NCBI RefSeq assembly: GCF_002161175.1
Contig: NZ_NFMA01000017.1
Span: 1-64,000, forward strand
Reading direction: 5' to 3'
Length of the DNA stretch: 64,000 bases
DNA from: Flavonifractor sp. An100
Lineage (GTDB): Bacteria; Bacillota; Clostridia; Oscillospirales; Oscillospiraceae
The position numbers and the translations under genes are program-made. This document shows, piece after piece, positions 25,776 to 34,323 of this stretch; the first letter of the stretch is position 1, and every line of letters begins with the position of its first letter. The notes under the pieces were generated by a model. That model worked only from the letters and a program-made list of their open reading frames with translations, was not told where the DNA came from and made no database searches.

Positions 25776-26515
25776 AGCATGTTGCCTCTTGTTCCTTCGG
25801 TAAGGACAGTCTTGCCACCATATTACTGGCACTGGAACATGGGGAGCCTCTGGATGAGGCGGTATACTGTGAGGTCATGTTTGATAAGAAAATCTCCGGC
25901 GAGGTGCCGGAACACCGAGATTTTATCTACACCACCGCCATCCCGACTTTAGAACGCAGGGGTGTGAAGGTGACTGTCCTGCGCAGTGAGAAAACATATT
26001 TGGATCTCTTCACAGGCAAAATCACCCGCGGCCCCAAGAAGGGCCTTCTGCGTTCTTTTCCCATCTGCGGACGGTGTGCTGTTCAGAGAGACTGCAAGTT
26101 GAAACCCATCCTGCGATACCAAAAATCGCTGCCGTCCGATACGGTTCAATATATCGGGATCGCCAAGGACGAGCAGGATCGGCTGCTTCGGTTGGCCGGG
26201 AACCGGGTCTCCTTACTGGACAAGTACAACTGCACAGAGGAAGATGCAAAGCAGCTCTGCCAGCGGGCAGGGCTGCTTTCGCCTATTTACGCATTTACAA
26301 ACCGCGGGGGCTGCTGGTTCTGTCCCAACGCCAAAAGAAAAGAACTGCGCCACCTCTATGACCAACATCCGGACCTGTGGGGCCGGATGTTGGAGCTGCA
26401 GGCTCTCCCCAATAAAGTGAGTGAGAAATTCAACCGCAGAGAGACTTTCTCCGATATTGACGCAGAGTTCCGGATGGAGGATGCGCAGGAGAGCCTGTTC
26501 CAGAATGCCGCATAA
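25772..26515 (+). CDS. PP-loop ATPase of the PAPS-reductase group
   Basis: A 247-residue protein read from the TTG at 25772, which overlaps the metK stop (TTGA). The PP-loop is CSFGKDS, and a Cys-rich patch (CGRCAVQRDCK, GGCWFCPN) suggests a metal or iron-sulfur site. Proteins of this superfamily adenylate or thiolate nucleic acids, or reduce PAPS. The usual annotation as a PAPS reductase is probably wrong for an element-borne copy, as no other sulfur assimilation genes are near. The substrate is unknown. Confidence 0.78.
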   Translation: MKHVASCSFGKDSLATILLALEHGEPLDEAVYCEVMFDKKISGEVPEHRDFIYTTAIPTLERRGVKVTVLRSEKTYLDLFTGKITRGPKKGLLRSFPICGRCAVQRDCKLKPILRYQKSLPSDTVQYIGIAKDEQDRLLRLAGNRVSLLDKYNCTEEDAKQLCQRAGLLSPIYAFTNRGGCWFCPNAKRKELRHLYDQHPDLWGRMLELQALPNKVSEKFNRRETFSDIDAEFRMEDAQESLFQNAA

Positions 26516-26521
26516 AAGGAG

Positions 26522-27157
26522 ATGAGAACAACGAGCAATCAGAAGTATGAAATCACCGAGATCACGCACGAAAAGTATCCCTTCCTCCATCGCATTCGGG
26601 CGCTGAGAGATGTCGGAAAGAAAGTAAAAGCCGGAGATCTGGGCGGTTTCGTTGAGAGCGAGAGCAACCTGTCTTTTGAGACGGGAGATGACGCTTGGAT
26701 CTTTGGTGACGCGATTGCGTGTAATAACGCCTATGTGGATAAGGGCTCGGCCCTGTATGGGGAGTCCATTGTTTGCGGAAACGCCTATGTTTCCCAAGGT
26801 TCTGCTCTGAGTAGCCATGCCCGTGCGGAGGATGATGCCTATATTCGAGGCAGCAATCTATGCGGCCACGCCAGAGTGTCCGATTGCGGAATGGTTTTGA
26901 ATTCGCCGGACACGGGATATGCGCCTTTCTTATCCGGACTTTGCGCTGTATATGGCAGGGTGTGCGGCGATGTGCATTTAACTGGCACCGCCCTGGTCAT
27001 CAGCGGTGAGGAGATTTGCAACGAGTCTCTTGATACCTTGGTCATGGACGGAAAAAGCCGTTCTGTGCTCCGAAATTCCTCCCGAGACGAACTGGCTCCC
27101 CAGCAGCCGCCCCCATCTCGCTCCAAAAAAGAGAAAGGTTGTGAGATGAGCAGATGA
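26522..27157 (+). CDS. Left-handed beta-helix (YdcK-like) protein
   Basis: A 211-residue protein. The start resembles E. coli YdcK (RALRDVGKKVKAGDLGGFVE, DAWIFGDA), and the middle is a series of short hexapeptide-like turns (NAYVDKGSALYGESIVCGNA, HARAEDDAYIRGSN) that build a beta-helix. A Pro/Ser/Lys-rich tail follows. YdcK-like proteins have no proven function; they are sometimes annotated as acyltransferases. The AAAGGAG lies directly against the ATG, so the true start is uncertain. It overlaps the next gene by four bases. Confidence 0.7.
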   Translation: MRTTSNQKYEITEITHEKYPFLHRIRALRDVGKKVKAGDLGGFVESESNLSFETGDDAWIFGDAIACNNAYVDKGSALYGESIVCGNAYVSQGSALSSHARAEDDAYIRGSNLCGHARVSDCGMVLNSPDTGYAPFLSGLCAVYGRVCGDVHLTGTALVISGEEICNESLDTLVMDGKSRSVLRNSSRDELAPQQPPPSRSKKEKGCEMSR

Positions 27158-27936
27158 GCAACTTTTTTGAGCAGGAACTTCGCAAACTGTTTGCGGACGG
27201 GGCTGTAATCCATGATCCGGTCTTTGTAGGCCGGGCCTGCCTGGGCAGCTTGGACGGAAATCGTCAGGTGAGGGCTGAATTTGTTACGCTGGGCCATGCG
27301 GATCACTATGCGGCTCTCCGTCTGACACTGCTGGACAACAACCAGGGTGTGGTGGACAAGCTGACTCTTCGGTTCAAGGATGTGTGGGGGAAAAAGAAGA
27401 TCCCCAGCAACCCCTATCTGCGGGATGGCGTTGATGCGCATATTTGGGTAGATGGTGACCGGATCGATTGGTATGCTTACCATCCCACCCAAGAGGACTA
27501 CCGGCAGCTCCGGCAAATGGCCAGCGATTATGTGGAGACCTTCCGTATTCAAGCCCTGGCAAAAGACCACAGCCCCAAATTGGTGTACATCTGTGCGCCC
27601 CTCCGAGGTGAGGTAGAGAAAAACATTGAGTTTGCCAGACAGAAAGCCCAGGAAGTCTTTCGGGTGGGCGACGTCCCAGTCTGCCCCCATCTCATGTTCC
27701 CGCCTATCGCAGATCCGGGCGATCCGGCACAGGACCTGGCCGCACGGGAGATGGGCCTGCGGTTGGTAGAAAAGTGTCAGCAGGTCAATGCCTATGGACC
27801 TGTGTTCACGGAAGGAATGTGGGCGGAGATCCATCGTGCCAATAAACTGGGCATCCCAGTTGTAACCGATTTGAAAACAAAGGGACGTACTTCTCCCGGA
27901 AAAAAGAAAAGCACCAAGCGCGAGGAGGTTAAATGA
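27154..27936 (+). CDS. DUF4406-like nucleoside deoxyribosyltransferase-fold protein
   Basis: A 260-residue protein with two parts. The N-terminal 130 residues are an uncharacterised beta-rich domain (VFVGRACLGSL, WVDGDRIDWYAYHP). The C-terminal half (KLVYICAPLRGEVEKNIEFA, VPVCPHLMFPP, MGLRLVEKC, GMWAEIHRANKLGIPVV) has the pattern of DUF4406 and of nucleoside 2-deoxyribosyltransferases. It may act on nucleotides; the reaction is not shown. It overlaps both neighbours by four bases. Confidence 0.72.
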   Translation: MSNFFEQELRKLFADGAVIHDPVFVGRACLGSLDGNRQVRAEFVTLGHADHYAALRLTLLDNNQGVVDKLTLRFKDVWGKKKIPSNPYLRDGVDAHIWVDGDRIDWYAYHPTQEDYRQLRQMASDYVETFRIQALAKDHSPKLVYICAPLRGEVEKNIEFARQKAQEVFRVGDVPVCPHLMFPPIADPGDPAQDLAAREMGLRLVEKCQQVNAYGPVFTEGMWAEIHRANKLGIPVVTDLKTKGRTSPGKKKSTKREEVK

Positions 27937-28526
27937 TCCAAGAAAAGACCATGGAGGACCTGCGGCACATGGCCAATGAGGAGGGGCTGATTCTCCAGGG
28001 CTGCGGCGGCGACCTCCAGGAGTGGGTGGACGGAATCAATGATCTGCTCACCCAGGAAGGGATCCTGCTGAATGGCACCAAATTTGAACATGCTGCCACA
28101 TTTCAGCACGACGGTCTCACAAACCTGCTGTTCTCTTTTGAGGGGGTAGAGCTGAATGTAGGAAAGCTTGCGATGTGGCGGATTCAGACCCACAGCCAGT
28201 TCGGCGGCACTTGGCTGTCCGACTATGTGCCCAATCGGCTGGGTGGTTTTCTGGATCAGCCGAACCAGCAGGAGCGACCAAAGCCGCACTGTTCGCTGCT
28301 CGAACAAGACGGCAACATCTTCAACCTGATGGGGGCAGCATCCAGAACGCTCCGGGAGCATGGTATGGCTGACCAGGCCAAAGAGATGTGCGGCCGCATC
28401 ACCGGAGGGAATTGCCACACTTACCATGAGGCGCTGAGCATCATCAGCGAATATGTAGAGACAGAATTGCCCATACCGCAAAATCCATCCAAAGGGAAAA
28501 AGGAGAAACATGCCTATGAGCGATAG
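27933..28526 (+). CDS. Conserved protein of unknown function
   Basis: A 197-residue soluble protein starting ATG 27933 after GAGGAGG. The first part contains DLQEWVDGINDLLTQEGIL and the middle has a beta-strand series (ATFQHDGLTNLLFSFEGVEL). No catalytic motif is visible. The gene overlaps the methyltransferase gene by 17 bases, so it is in the same operon, and I would look for a role near DNA modification or replication. Confidence 0.6.
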   Translation: MIQEKTMEDLRHMANEEGLILQGCGGDLQEWVDGINDLLTQEGILLNGTKFEHAATFQHDGLTNLLFSFEGVELNVGKLAMWRIQTHSQFGGTWLSDYVPNRLGGFLDQPNQQERPKPHCSLLEQDGNIFNLMGAASRTLREHGMADQAKEMCGRITGGNCHTYHEALSIISEYVETELPIPQNPSKGKKEKHAYER

Positions 28527-29259
28527 CACCACCGCAATCCGCCCCGGTTGGGAGATCATCCACGGCGACGCACTGAAGATCCTGCGCAATTTCGCCCCAA
28601 ATACCTTCGATGCAGTCATCACCGATCCCCCCTATGCCTCCGGAGGCCGGACCCAGGCAGAGAAAAACAAGTCCACCGACAAGAAGTATTCCAGCATGGG
28701 GGAAAGTGCGCCCCCTCCCTTTGACGGAGACTCCAAGGATCAGCGATCCTGGACTCGCTGGGCCGCCGAATGGCTCTATGAAGCTCGGAAGGTCTGTAAA
28801 CCCGGGGCCCCTGTGTGTATGTTCATCGACTGGCGGCAGCTCCCCGCGGCCACCGATGCCCTCCAGTGGGCGGGGTGGATCTGGCGGGGCACAGCTGTCT
28901 GGGACAAAGGCAACAGCCGACCCCAGAAGGGCCGCTTCCGCCAGCAGGCTGAGTACATTGTCTGGGGTTCCAACGGGGATATGCCCATCAGCAGACCCGT
29001 CCCCTGTCTGCCCGGCGTATTCAAGTACGGCAATCCCCAAAACCGCATCCACCTGACGGAAAAGCCCCTGCAGCTCATGCGGGATGTGGTGAAGATCACG
29101 GAGCCGGGCGGACATATCCTGGACCCCTTTGCCGGTTCCGGCAGCACGGTGCTGGCCGCCGTGCTGGAGGGCTACTCCGCCACCGGCATCGAGATTACAG
29201 ATACCTATGCCGCCATAGCCAAGGAACGAATCGCACAGGAGCTGGCTCAAAGTGCGTGA
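28510..29259 (+). CDS. Element-borne DNA methyltransferase (N4/N6 type)
   Basis: A 249-residue enzyme with DPPYASGG near residue 40 and DPFAGSGST near 200, plus the LTEKPLQLMRDV element that precedes the SAM site in beta-class methyltransferases. It is short, with no large recognition domain, like phage and element solitary methyltransferases. No matching restriction gene lies nearby. The likely role is to protect the element against restriction on entry to a new host (inference). Confidence 0.88.
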   Translation: MPMSDSTTAIRPGWEIIHGDALKILRNFAPNTFDAVITDPPYASGGRTQAEKNKSTDKKYSSMGESAPPPFDGDSKDQRSWTRWAAEWLYEARKVCKPGAPVCMFIDWRQLPAATDALQWAGWIWRGTAVWDKGNSRPQKGRFRQQAEYIVWGSNGDMPISRPVPCLPGVFKYGNPQNRIHLTEKPLQLMRDVVKITEPGGHILDPFAGSGSTVLAAVLEGYSATGIEITDTYAAIAKERIAQELAQSA

Positions 29260-29283
29260 CGGCCTGCTGTCCGCCGATTGCCC

Positions 29284-29312
29284 TTGATAACTCCCCAACA
29301 GGCGGGTATAAT
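29284..29312 (+). promoter_or_regulatory. Sigma-A promoter of the HipA-like gene
   Basis: TTGATA, 17 bases, TATAAT. It starts a leader of about 150 bases, with a small hairpin CTGTGG/CCACAG near 29331-29346, before the HipA-like gene. This gives that gene transcription independent of the operon upstream. Confidence 0.75.
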
Positions 29313-29462
29313 GAAACAAAGTGTCTGGATACTGTGGGGTTCCACAGTAGGATTGTGAAAGCAGAGGACACCAGTATCATAAAAGAAAAAACAAGCCGTT
29401 TTGTGCATACCTGGATACGATTCCAGAAATCTCTGACTGTCTAAAATGGAGGTGAACACGGC

Positions 29463-30650
29463 ATGGAGCAGGAATACATGCTGCGACTATATGATATGGA
29501 TCTGCTGTCTTTCTCCCTGGCGGAGCAGGGCATTGAGGGCCTGAAGGCCAAGCTGCTGTGGACCAATGAGGAACACAGGCAGCTCCTGCCCCTGGACATG
29601 GAGCTGTCCGATGCTGGTGTGTTGAAATGGCTCCAGAAGCGGGTCATCCCCAAGAATAGAGCCTATGTAGCGGAAATTTTGAAAACCTTCGGCCTGAGCA
29701 TCAATGATACCAAAGGGATCATCGATGTGTGCAAGGGGCTGTCCCTCAACGACAGCTACTGGGTGGTGCCCGGAGGCTTCTCTGGAAGCTTCGCACAGTA
29801 TAATCTGTACGAGAATCGCTTCTCCGAGATCCTCTCCCTGGTGGCTTACACCGGCATCGGCCAAAGTGACGCCGCCTTTACCACCTCGCCGGAGCTGACG
29901 ACCAACGGGATGCTGCCCAAGGCATGGCGTTTCATAGAGGGCAAGGGGATCTACCTGTACAAAGGGGGTACCTTCGGCGCAGCAAACACCGGAAACGAGC
30001 CATACAGTGAGTTTTACGCCAGTCAGGTGGCCCAGGCCATGGGCCTGAACGCGGTGCCCTACGAGCTGGAGAATTGGAAGGGCATCCTGGCCTCCCGCTG
30101 CAAGTTGTTCACCGATATCGACACATCTTATATCCCCATTGGCCGTATTGTGCGGGAGGGTGGGCTGAAAGCCTGCCTGGATTACTATGAGAAGCTGGGA
30201 CCGGAGGCGTATGAACATATCAAGAGTATGCTGGTGTTCGACGCTGTGATTTACAACGAGGATCGGCACTTCGGTAACTTTGGTGTCCTGCGGGATAACC
30301 ACAGCGGAGCGGTGATCGGAGCGGCTCCGATTTTTGACAATGGTCTATCCCTATTCAACTTCGCTATGCCGGACGATTTCAAGGATTTGGACAGCTACGC
30401 CAGAACCAGAGGGACCCCCTATGGCATCAGCTTTGAAACTGTGTGCCGGGAGGTAATGGGGCCGGTTCAGATGCGGCAGCTTCGCAAACTGATTGGCTTT
30501 ACATTCCAAAGGCATCCTAGACTGAACCTGCCCGATGACCGGCTGAGGGCGATTGAACGGCACTTGCAAAAACGTGTGCGGCAGCTTTTGGAGCTGACAC
30601 CGGAACGAAGGATACAGCCAGGAAGGAAAGCTGCGGAGCCAGAGCGTTGA
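29463..30650 (+). CDS. HipA-like protein kinase
   Basis: A 395-residue protein. The catalytic half is of the HipA/PI3K type: ADRHxxN-like motif YNEDRHFGNFGV near residue 265 and the metal site PIFDNGLSLF near 292. The N-terminal part (residues 1-130) is different from classical HipA and may contain a substrate or sensor domain. Known HipA kinases phosphorylate tRNA synthetases and slow growth. There is no HipB-type antitoxin gene directly before it, though the ATG has a good site (GGAGGTGAAC). The promoter at 29284 is its own. Confidence 0.78.
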   Translation: MEQEYMLRLYDMDLLSFSLAEQGIEGLKAKLLWTNEEHRQLLPLDMELSDAGVLKWLQKRVIPKNRAYVAEILKTFGLSINDTKGIIDVCKGLSLNDSYWVVPGGFSGSFAQYNLYENRFSEILSLVAYTGIGQSDAAFTTSPELTTNGMLPKAWRFIEGKGIYLYKGGTFGAANTGNEPYSEFYASQVAQAMGLNAVPYELENWKGILASRCKLFTDIDTSYIPIGRIVREGGLKACLDYYEKLGPEAYEHIKSMLVFDAVIYNEDRHFGNFGVLRDNHSGAVIGAAPIFDNGLSLFNFAMPDDFKDLDSYARTRGTPYGISFETVCREVMGPVQMRQLRKLIGFTFQRHPRLNLPDDRLRAIERHLQKRVRQLLELTPERRIQPGRKAAEPER

Positions 30651-30657
30651 TGACGCA

Positions 30658-30740
30658 GGAGAGTGTGTCCGGGCGGATACGCTCTCCTGCCTTTATAATC
30701 CGGGCGGGGTGTCACATTAGACACCCCGCCCGGATTTTTT
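30658..30740 (+). terminator. Paired hairpins with a terminator
   Basis: A first stem at about 30658-30688 (AGGAGAG / CTCTCCT) is followed by a 16-base stem (AATCCGGGCGGGGTGT and its complement, 30698-30735) with a T6 run. It ends the HipA-like transcript before the oriT-like region. Confidence 0.8.
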
Positions 30741-31060
30741 AACTTTCAGGGTGCTAACACAGACACCCTTGTGTGGAGATAGCATGTCGGAGGAATATGG
30801 AGCATTCCAGCCCACAATAAGCGTCGCCGCTCTGTCCCAGAGCGGTGGTTTTTCTTTTTCGCGGAGTTGGCAGGCTCTGCCTGCCATGATTATAATCCAC
30901 CTACCGCTTGAAAACAGGCCCCGCTTCGGCGGGGCCGAGCCAACGCCGCCAGGGGCGGCGTTGGGCAAGCATAGCGCAAATGTACATTTTGCGCGCTTGC
31001 AGGGGAAACCCCTGACCCCAATGCCGCCTGCAGGCGGAAGGGTTGCGGCAGAGCCGCAGA
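30741..31060 (+). other. oriT-like hairpin region
   Basis: About 320 bases with no real gene. In order: a GGCCCCGC / GCGGGGCC hairpin (30917-30936), AACGCCGCC / GGCGGCGTT (30942-30962), and a 13-base interrupted stem GCAAGC-ATA-GCGCAAA / TTTGCGC-GCTTGC around TGTACA (30965-31000), then AGGGG / CCCCT and CCGCCTG/CAGGCGG. The position directly upstream of mobC and the relaxase is the usual one for oriT in this family. A nic site cannot be placed by reading alone. Confidence 0.65.
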
Positions 31061-31072
31061 AAGGAGGCACGC

Positions 31073-31390
31073 TTGGGGCTCCCAAAAGAAAAACACCATC
31101 TGCACATCGAGCTGACGGCGGAACAGTATCAGCTGCTCTGCCAGCAGGCCAAACTCTGCGGGCTGTGTAAACGGGCCTACATTGTCCGGCTCATCGATGG
31201 GACTCCGATCCGGGCCAGGCCCTCTCAGGAGATCAAGGCCCTGCGCACGGAGATCCATCACATCGGCAATAACATCAACCAGATCGCTCGCAGCGTCAAT
31301 GCCGGCATCGCCACAGCAGAGGATGCCAGATATGGACTGTTCCTGCTGGATAAAGTCTATGAGTTGATGTACCAGGTGGCCAATCCGTAA
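31073..31390 (+). CDS. mobC: MobC-type relaxosome protein
   Basis: A 105-residue protein starting at the TTG at 31073, six bases after AAAGGAGG. Ribbon-helix-helix-like N-terminus (HLHIELTAEQYQLLCQQAKL), then LCKRAYIVRLI and the conserved NNINQIARSVN motif of bacterial mobilisation proteins. It should bind oriT and help the relaxase. Its stop overlaps the relaxase start (TAATG). Confidence 0.88.
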   Translation: MGLPKEKHHLHIELTAEQYQLLCQQAKLCGLCKRAYIVRLIDGTPIRARPSQEIKALRTEIHHIGNNINQIARSVNAGIATAEDARYGLFLLDKVYELMYQVANP

Positions 31391-32796
31391 TGGCCATCAC
31401 CAAGATCCTGGCCCGAAAAGGTCGGTTGGATATTGGGATCGACTATATTCTGAACGGCGATAAGACGGAGCAGAAGATACTCACCGCCCATCAGGGCTGT
31501 GAGCCAGGCCGGGAGTGCCGCCAGATGTTGGAGACCAAACGGGACACCGAAAATATGGGAGGCGTCCAGTATTACCACATTGTGCAGTCCTTCAAGCCCG
31601 GCGAAATCTCTCCTGAGCTGGCCCTGGAAATTGCCAAGACTTTCGCCGCGGAACATCTAAACGGCTACGAGGCGGTAATTGCCACCCATGTGGATCGAGA
31701 ACATATCCACTCGCACATTGTATTCAACTCCGTGAATGCGGACACCGGCGAGAAATATCATAGCAATGCCAAAAGCTACTACCGCCAGATCCGGGCCATC
31801 TCAGACCGGCTGTGCCGGGAGCACGGCCTCTCCGTGATCCTCTCCGGAGAGGTCTCCAAATCCATGAGCTATGTGGAATGGCTGCGCCAATCCAAGGGTC
31901 AACCCACCTTCCGCTCCATGCTGGAGACGGATCTCCGGGAGTCCATTGAGGACGCAAACGACCTGGGGCACTTTTTCCTGCTCATGGAGCACAAGGGCTA
32001 TGAGATCCGCCACGGAAACCGCCTGGGGTTTCGCCTGCGGGGGCAGGAATGGTTCCAGTATCCAGGCAGGAAAAATGCCGCTTTCACGGAGGATGGTATC
32101 CGTGCCGCAATCCTGGGAAATCTGGAGGAAATCGAGGCAGGCCAACGGGCAGCTTCTGCTGACAAACCAATTTTTCGTCCCTACCGCAGACATCCCAAAT
32201 ACACGGGCTTTTTGGCCTTGTATGTTCACTATCTCTATCTGTTGGGGAAGATCAGCAAGCGTCAGTATCCTCCCAGAATGACCCCGCACCTGAGACAGCA
32301 AGCCATGAAATTTGAACGCTACCGGACACAGTTTGCTTTCCTGCGGGAAAATGGCATTTCCACCGCTGACGAAATGACCGCCTATCAAAGCCGCACAGAG
32401 GAAACGCTGGCCAGCCTGATGAAGCGGCGCACCATCCTCAATGTGCGCAAAAAGAGGCGGCAGGCGCTGTACGACGCCCTGGCGGATGTGGAGGCCCTGG
32501 CTCCGGCCAAGGTATGCTATGAGATGGGGCTGTCCGGCATGGAGGATGAGTTTGACTGCTATATAAAAGCTGTGCGCCTATTGGAGCGGTGCGGCATCCC
32601 TCCAGAGCATCTGACACAGGAAAAAACGCAGGTGTATCACCAGCTTGCCGAGCTGAGCCGGCAGATCCGTGCAGAACGCAAAAAGCTGGCCCTGTGCCGG
32701 GAGATCCAGACGGCAAGCAAGCAAATGGAAGAAGATATCCGCAAAACTGAAACAAGAGGAAAAGAGGTGGAACACGATGAACATCGGAGGCGGTGA
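31390..32796 (+). CDS. Relaxase (MobA/VirD2 family)
   Basis: A 468-residue relaxase. The metal-binding motif is HVDREHIHSHIVFNSVN near residue 100, preceded by an aromatic-rich start (LDIGIDYILN) that should contain the catalytic Tyr. The C-terminal half is helical and highly charged, with coiled-coil segments near 370-468, as in other MOB-P-type relaxases. It cleaves oriT and pilots the strand into the recipient through the coupling protein. It overlaps the PcfB gene by 20 bases. Confidence 0.92.
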   Translation: MAITKILARKGRLDIGIDYILNGDKTEQKILTAHQGCEPGRECRQMLETKRDTENMGGVQYYHIVQSFKPGEISPELALEIAKTFAAEHLNGYEAVIATHVDREHIHSHIVFNSVNADTGEKYHSNAKSYYRQIRAISDRLCREHGLSVILSGEVSKSMSYVEWLRQSKGQPTFRSMLETDLRESIEDANDLGHFFLLMEHKGYEIRHGNRLGFRLRGQEWFQYPGRKNAAFTEDGIRAAILGNLEEIEAGQRAASADKPIFRPYRRHPKYTGFLALYVHYLYLLGKISKRQYPPRMTPHLRQQAMKFERYRTQFAFLRENGISTADEMTAYQSRTEETLASLMKRRTILNVRKKRRQALYDALADVEALAPAKVCYEMGLSGMEDEFDCYIKAVRLLERCGIPPEHLTQEKTQVYHQLAELSRQIRAERKKLALCREIQTASKQMEEDIRKTETRGKEVEHDEHRRR

Positions 32797-33424
32797 GGCT
32801 GCCGACCAGATGGTTCGCATGATGCTGACCGGCACAGAAGTGACGGTTCGGCTGGGTGCGTCCGCCCTCAAAAATCTGCTGGCCATTACGCTGGCTTTGG
32901 CAAAGCAGCACAAGACCCTGTCCGGGAAGGTCAACATGGGAAAAATGCTCCGGGAGACACGGGATATCCGAATGTTCCCCATGTCGCCGGAACAGTATCA
33001 GGCATTCAAGCAGAGAGCGGTCAAACAGAAGATCCTGTTCTCTGTCATCCGGGATTCGGATGGGCGGGGCAAGGTGGTAGATGTGGCCATGCCAGTCACA
33101 GAGCTGGAGCGCGCCAATCTCATTTTTGAGCGAATCCGATACCTTCCGCAGGATCGCCAGAGCACACCAGCCAAGGAGCAAGCCCCCGTGCGGGATTCAC
33201 AGAACCGGGAGGAAAGAACGCCAAAAAAAGAGTCTCGGTCGGAGTTCGACTTGGCCGGTATCAGCGGCAGCTCCAGTATCTCCAAAAGCGAAATCAGTAC
33301 GGAGACGATTCATGAGCGTCCCTCTGTTCTGGCACGGCTGAAGGGGTACCGGGAGCAGCTGGACCGGCAGCACAAGGCGGCTCCGGCCAGAAGTAAACAA
33401 AAAGGACGCCCCAAGCAGAGATAA
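32777..33424 (+). CDS. PcfB/DUF3801 conjugation protein
   Basis: A 215-residue protein starting at 32777 (MNIGGGEAADQMVRMMLTGT after a GAGGTGG site). It matches the PcfB family: helical N-terminus, VRLGASALKNLLA, then MFPMSPEQYQAFKQRAVKQK and VAMPVTELERANLIFERI. The tail is disordered and Lys/Arg-rich. PcfB works with the relaxase and coupling protein in the relaxosome of enterococcal plasmids; the same role is inferred. Confidence 0.85.
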   Translation: MNIGGGEAADQMVRMMLTGTEVTVRLGASALKNLLAITLALAKQHKTLSGKVNMGKMLRETRDIRMFPMSPEQYQAFKQRAVKQKILFSVIRDSDGRGKVVDVAMPVTELERANLIFERIRYLPQDRQSTPAKEQAPVRDSQNREERTPKKESRSEFDLAGISGSSSISKSEISTETIHERPSVLARLKGYREQLDRQHKAAPARSKQKGRPKQR

Positions 33425-33429
33425 TGCCC

Positions 33430-33654
33430 TTACTGCTGAGGAGTGTGTTCACACTCACTATCGATGACAAACAAGTCATTTGGTGTGCAGTTTAGCAGCA
33501 AACACAAGGTTTCAATTCGCTCCAATTTAATAGACTGGGTCTCATTGTTTACCATTCGGTTGAAATTCTGATAGCTCATTCCAAGCTGCTTATAGAGCCA
33601 ATATTTTGTTCTGCCCTGTTTCTCCAGCAATTCCAATACATTCAGTTTCACCAT
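33430..33654 (-). CDS. Cro/CI-type (XRE) regulator
   Basis: A 74-residue protein, one helix-turn-helix domain (KYWLYKQLGMSYQNFNRMVN) with a short tail. It is divergent from the SLOG gene. The 110 bases between them hold two inverted repeats that are likely its operators, so it should control its own promoter and the divergent gene. Confidence 0.85.
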   Translation of the reverse strand: MVKLNVLELLEKQGRTKYWLYKQLGMSYQNFNRMVNNETQSIKLERIETLCLLLNCTPNDLFVIDSECEHTPQQ

Positions 33655-33665
33655 ATCTCATGCTC

Positions 33666-33748
33666 CTATTATCTAATGTTGTAGTTAGATAATAGGGAAT
33701 TGCCCGCCTGAGGGTATAGACTATTACATTAGATAATGTTATAGTCTA
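33666..33748. promoter_or_regulatory. Two operator palindromes between divergent genes
   Basis: Repeat 1 is a perfect 11-base inverted repeat, CTATTATCTAA / TTAGATAATAG, at 33666-33695. Repeat 2 is TAGACTATTACAT / ATGTTATAGTCTA (12 of 13 match) at 33717-33748 and includes an inner TTAGATAAT copy shared with repeat 1. A shared core suggests one regulator, the XRE protein. Confidence 0.65.
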
Positions 33749-33768
33749 CTACTGAGGAGGCGTGGTTT

Positions 33769-34257
33769 ATGCATGAACAGGAACTAAGACGGCACCGCTG
33801 CTGTTTTACTGGACACAGACCTGAAAAGCTGCCTATCTCTGAGTCGGCACTATGTAAAAAGTTGGATACCGAAATCGGAACTGCAATCCAAGACGGGTTT
33901 ACAACTTTTATCACCGGCATGGCAAAGGGGGTGGATATTTGCGCGGCAGAGCTGGTTCTTAAGCGCAGAGTATCAGATGAGCGACTGAAGCTGATCTGTG
34001 CGCTCCCGTTTGATGGCTTTGGCCTTCATTGGAGCATGGACTGGACACAACGGTATTCTCGCATTTTACAGCAGGCTGATTTGGTGCGATGTATCTGCAA
34101 AGAGTTTTCTTATGCCTCGTACCAGCGCCGCAATGAATGGATGGTAGATCACTCCGGGCGGGTGATCGCAGTCTATACAGGTGAGAGCGGCGGAACCAGG
34201 AATACCATCGCTTATGCCAAACAGCAGCACATCCCGTGTGTCATCATCACACCATAA
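33769..34257 (+). CDS. SLOG-family (YspA/DUF1273-like) protein
   Basis: A 162-residue protein with the CCFTGHRPEKL start, FITGMAKGVDICAAELVL and YSRILQQADLV and SGGTRNTIAYAK of the SLOG/DUF1273 family. SLOG domains bind nucleotides or small ligands and appear in both mobile elements and immune systems. The function is unknown. Start ATG after GAGGAGG; its promoter region includes the operators above, so it is repressed by the XRE protein in all likelihood. Confidence 0.82.
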   Translation: MHEQELRRHRCCFTGHRPEKLPISESALCKKLDTEIGTAIQDGFTTFITGMAKGVDICAAELVLKRRVSDERLKLICALPFDGFGLHWSMDWTQRYSRILQQADLVRCICKEFSYASYQRRNEWMVDHSGRVIAVYTGESGGTRNTIAYAKQQHIPCVIITP

Positions 34258-34265
34258 ATAGCGGG

Positions 34266-34293
34266 ACTCAGCAGACGAATCCATCTGCTGAGT
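34266..34293 (+). terminator. Hairpin after the SLOG gene
   Basis: A perfect 10-base stem (ACTCAGCAGA / TCTGCTGAGT) with an 8-base loop. The T tract behind it is poor, so it may be a weak terminator or only an mRNA end. Confidence 0.45.
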
Positions 34294-34323
34294 ACCTTGT
34301 ATTTTGTCTGGAGGTGAGTTTTC

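Noticed and set aside
25772-26515. True PAPS reductase of sulfate assimilation
   Set aside because: The PP-loop is present, but no sulfate assimilation genes are nearby and the Cys pattern differs; kept as a PP-loop protein of unknown substrate.
29256-29444. 62-codon frame starting GTG at the methyltransferase stop
   Set aside because: It contains the HipA-gene promoter, and its sequence shows no domain; most likely untranslated leader.
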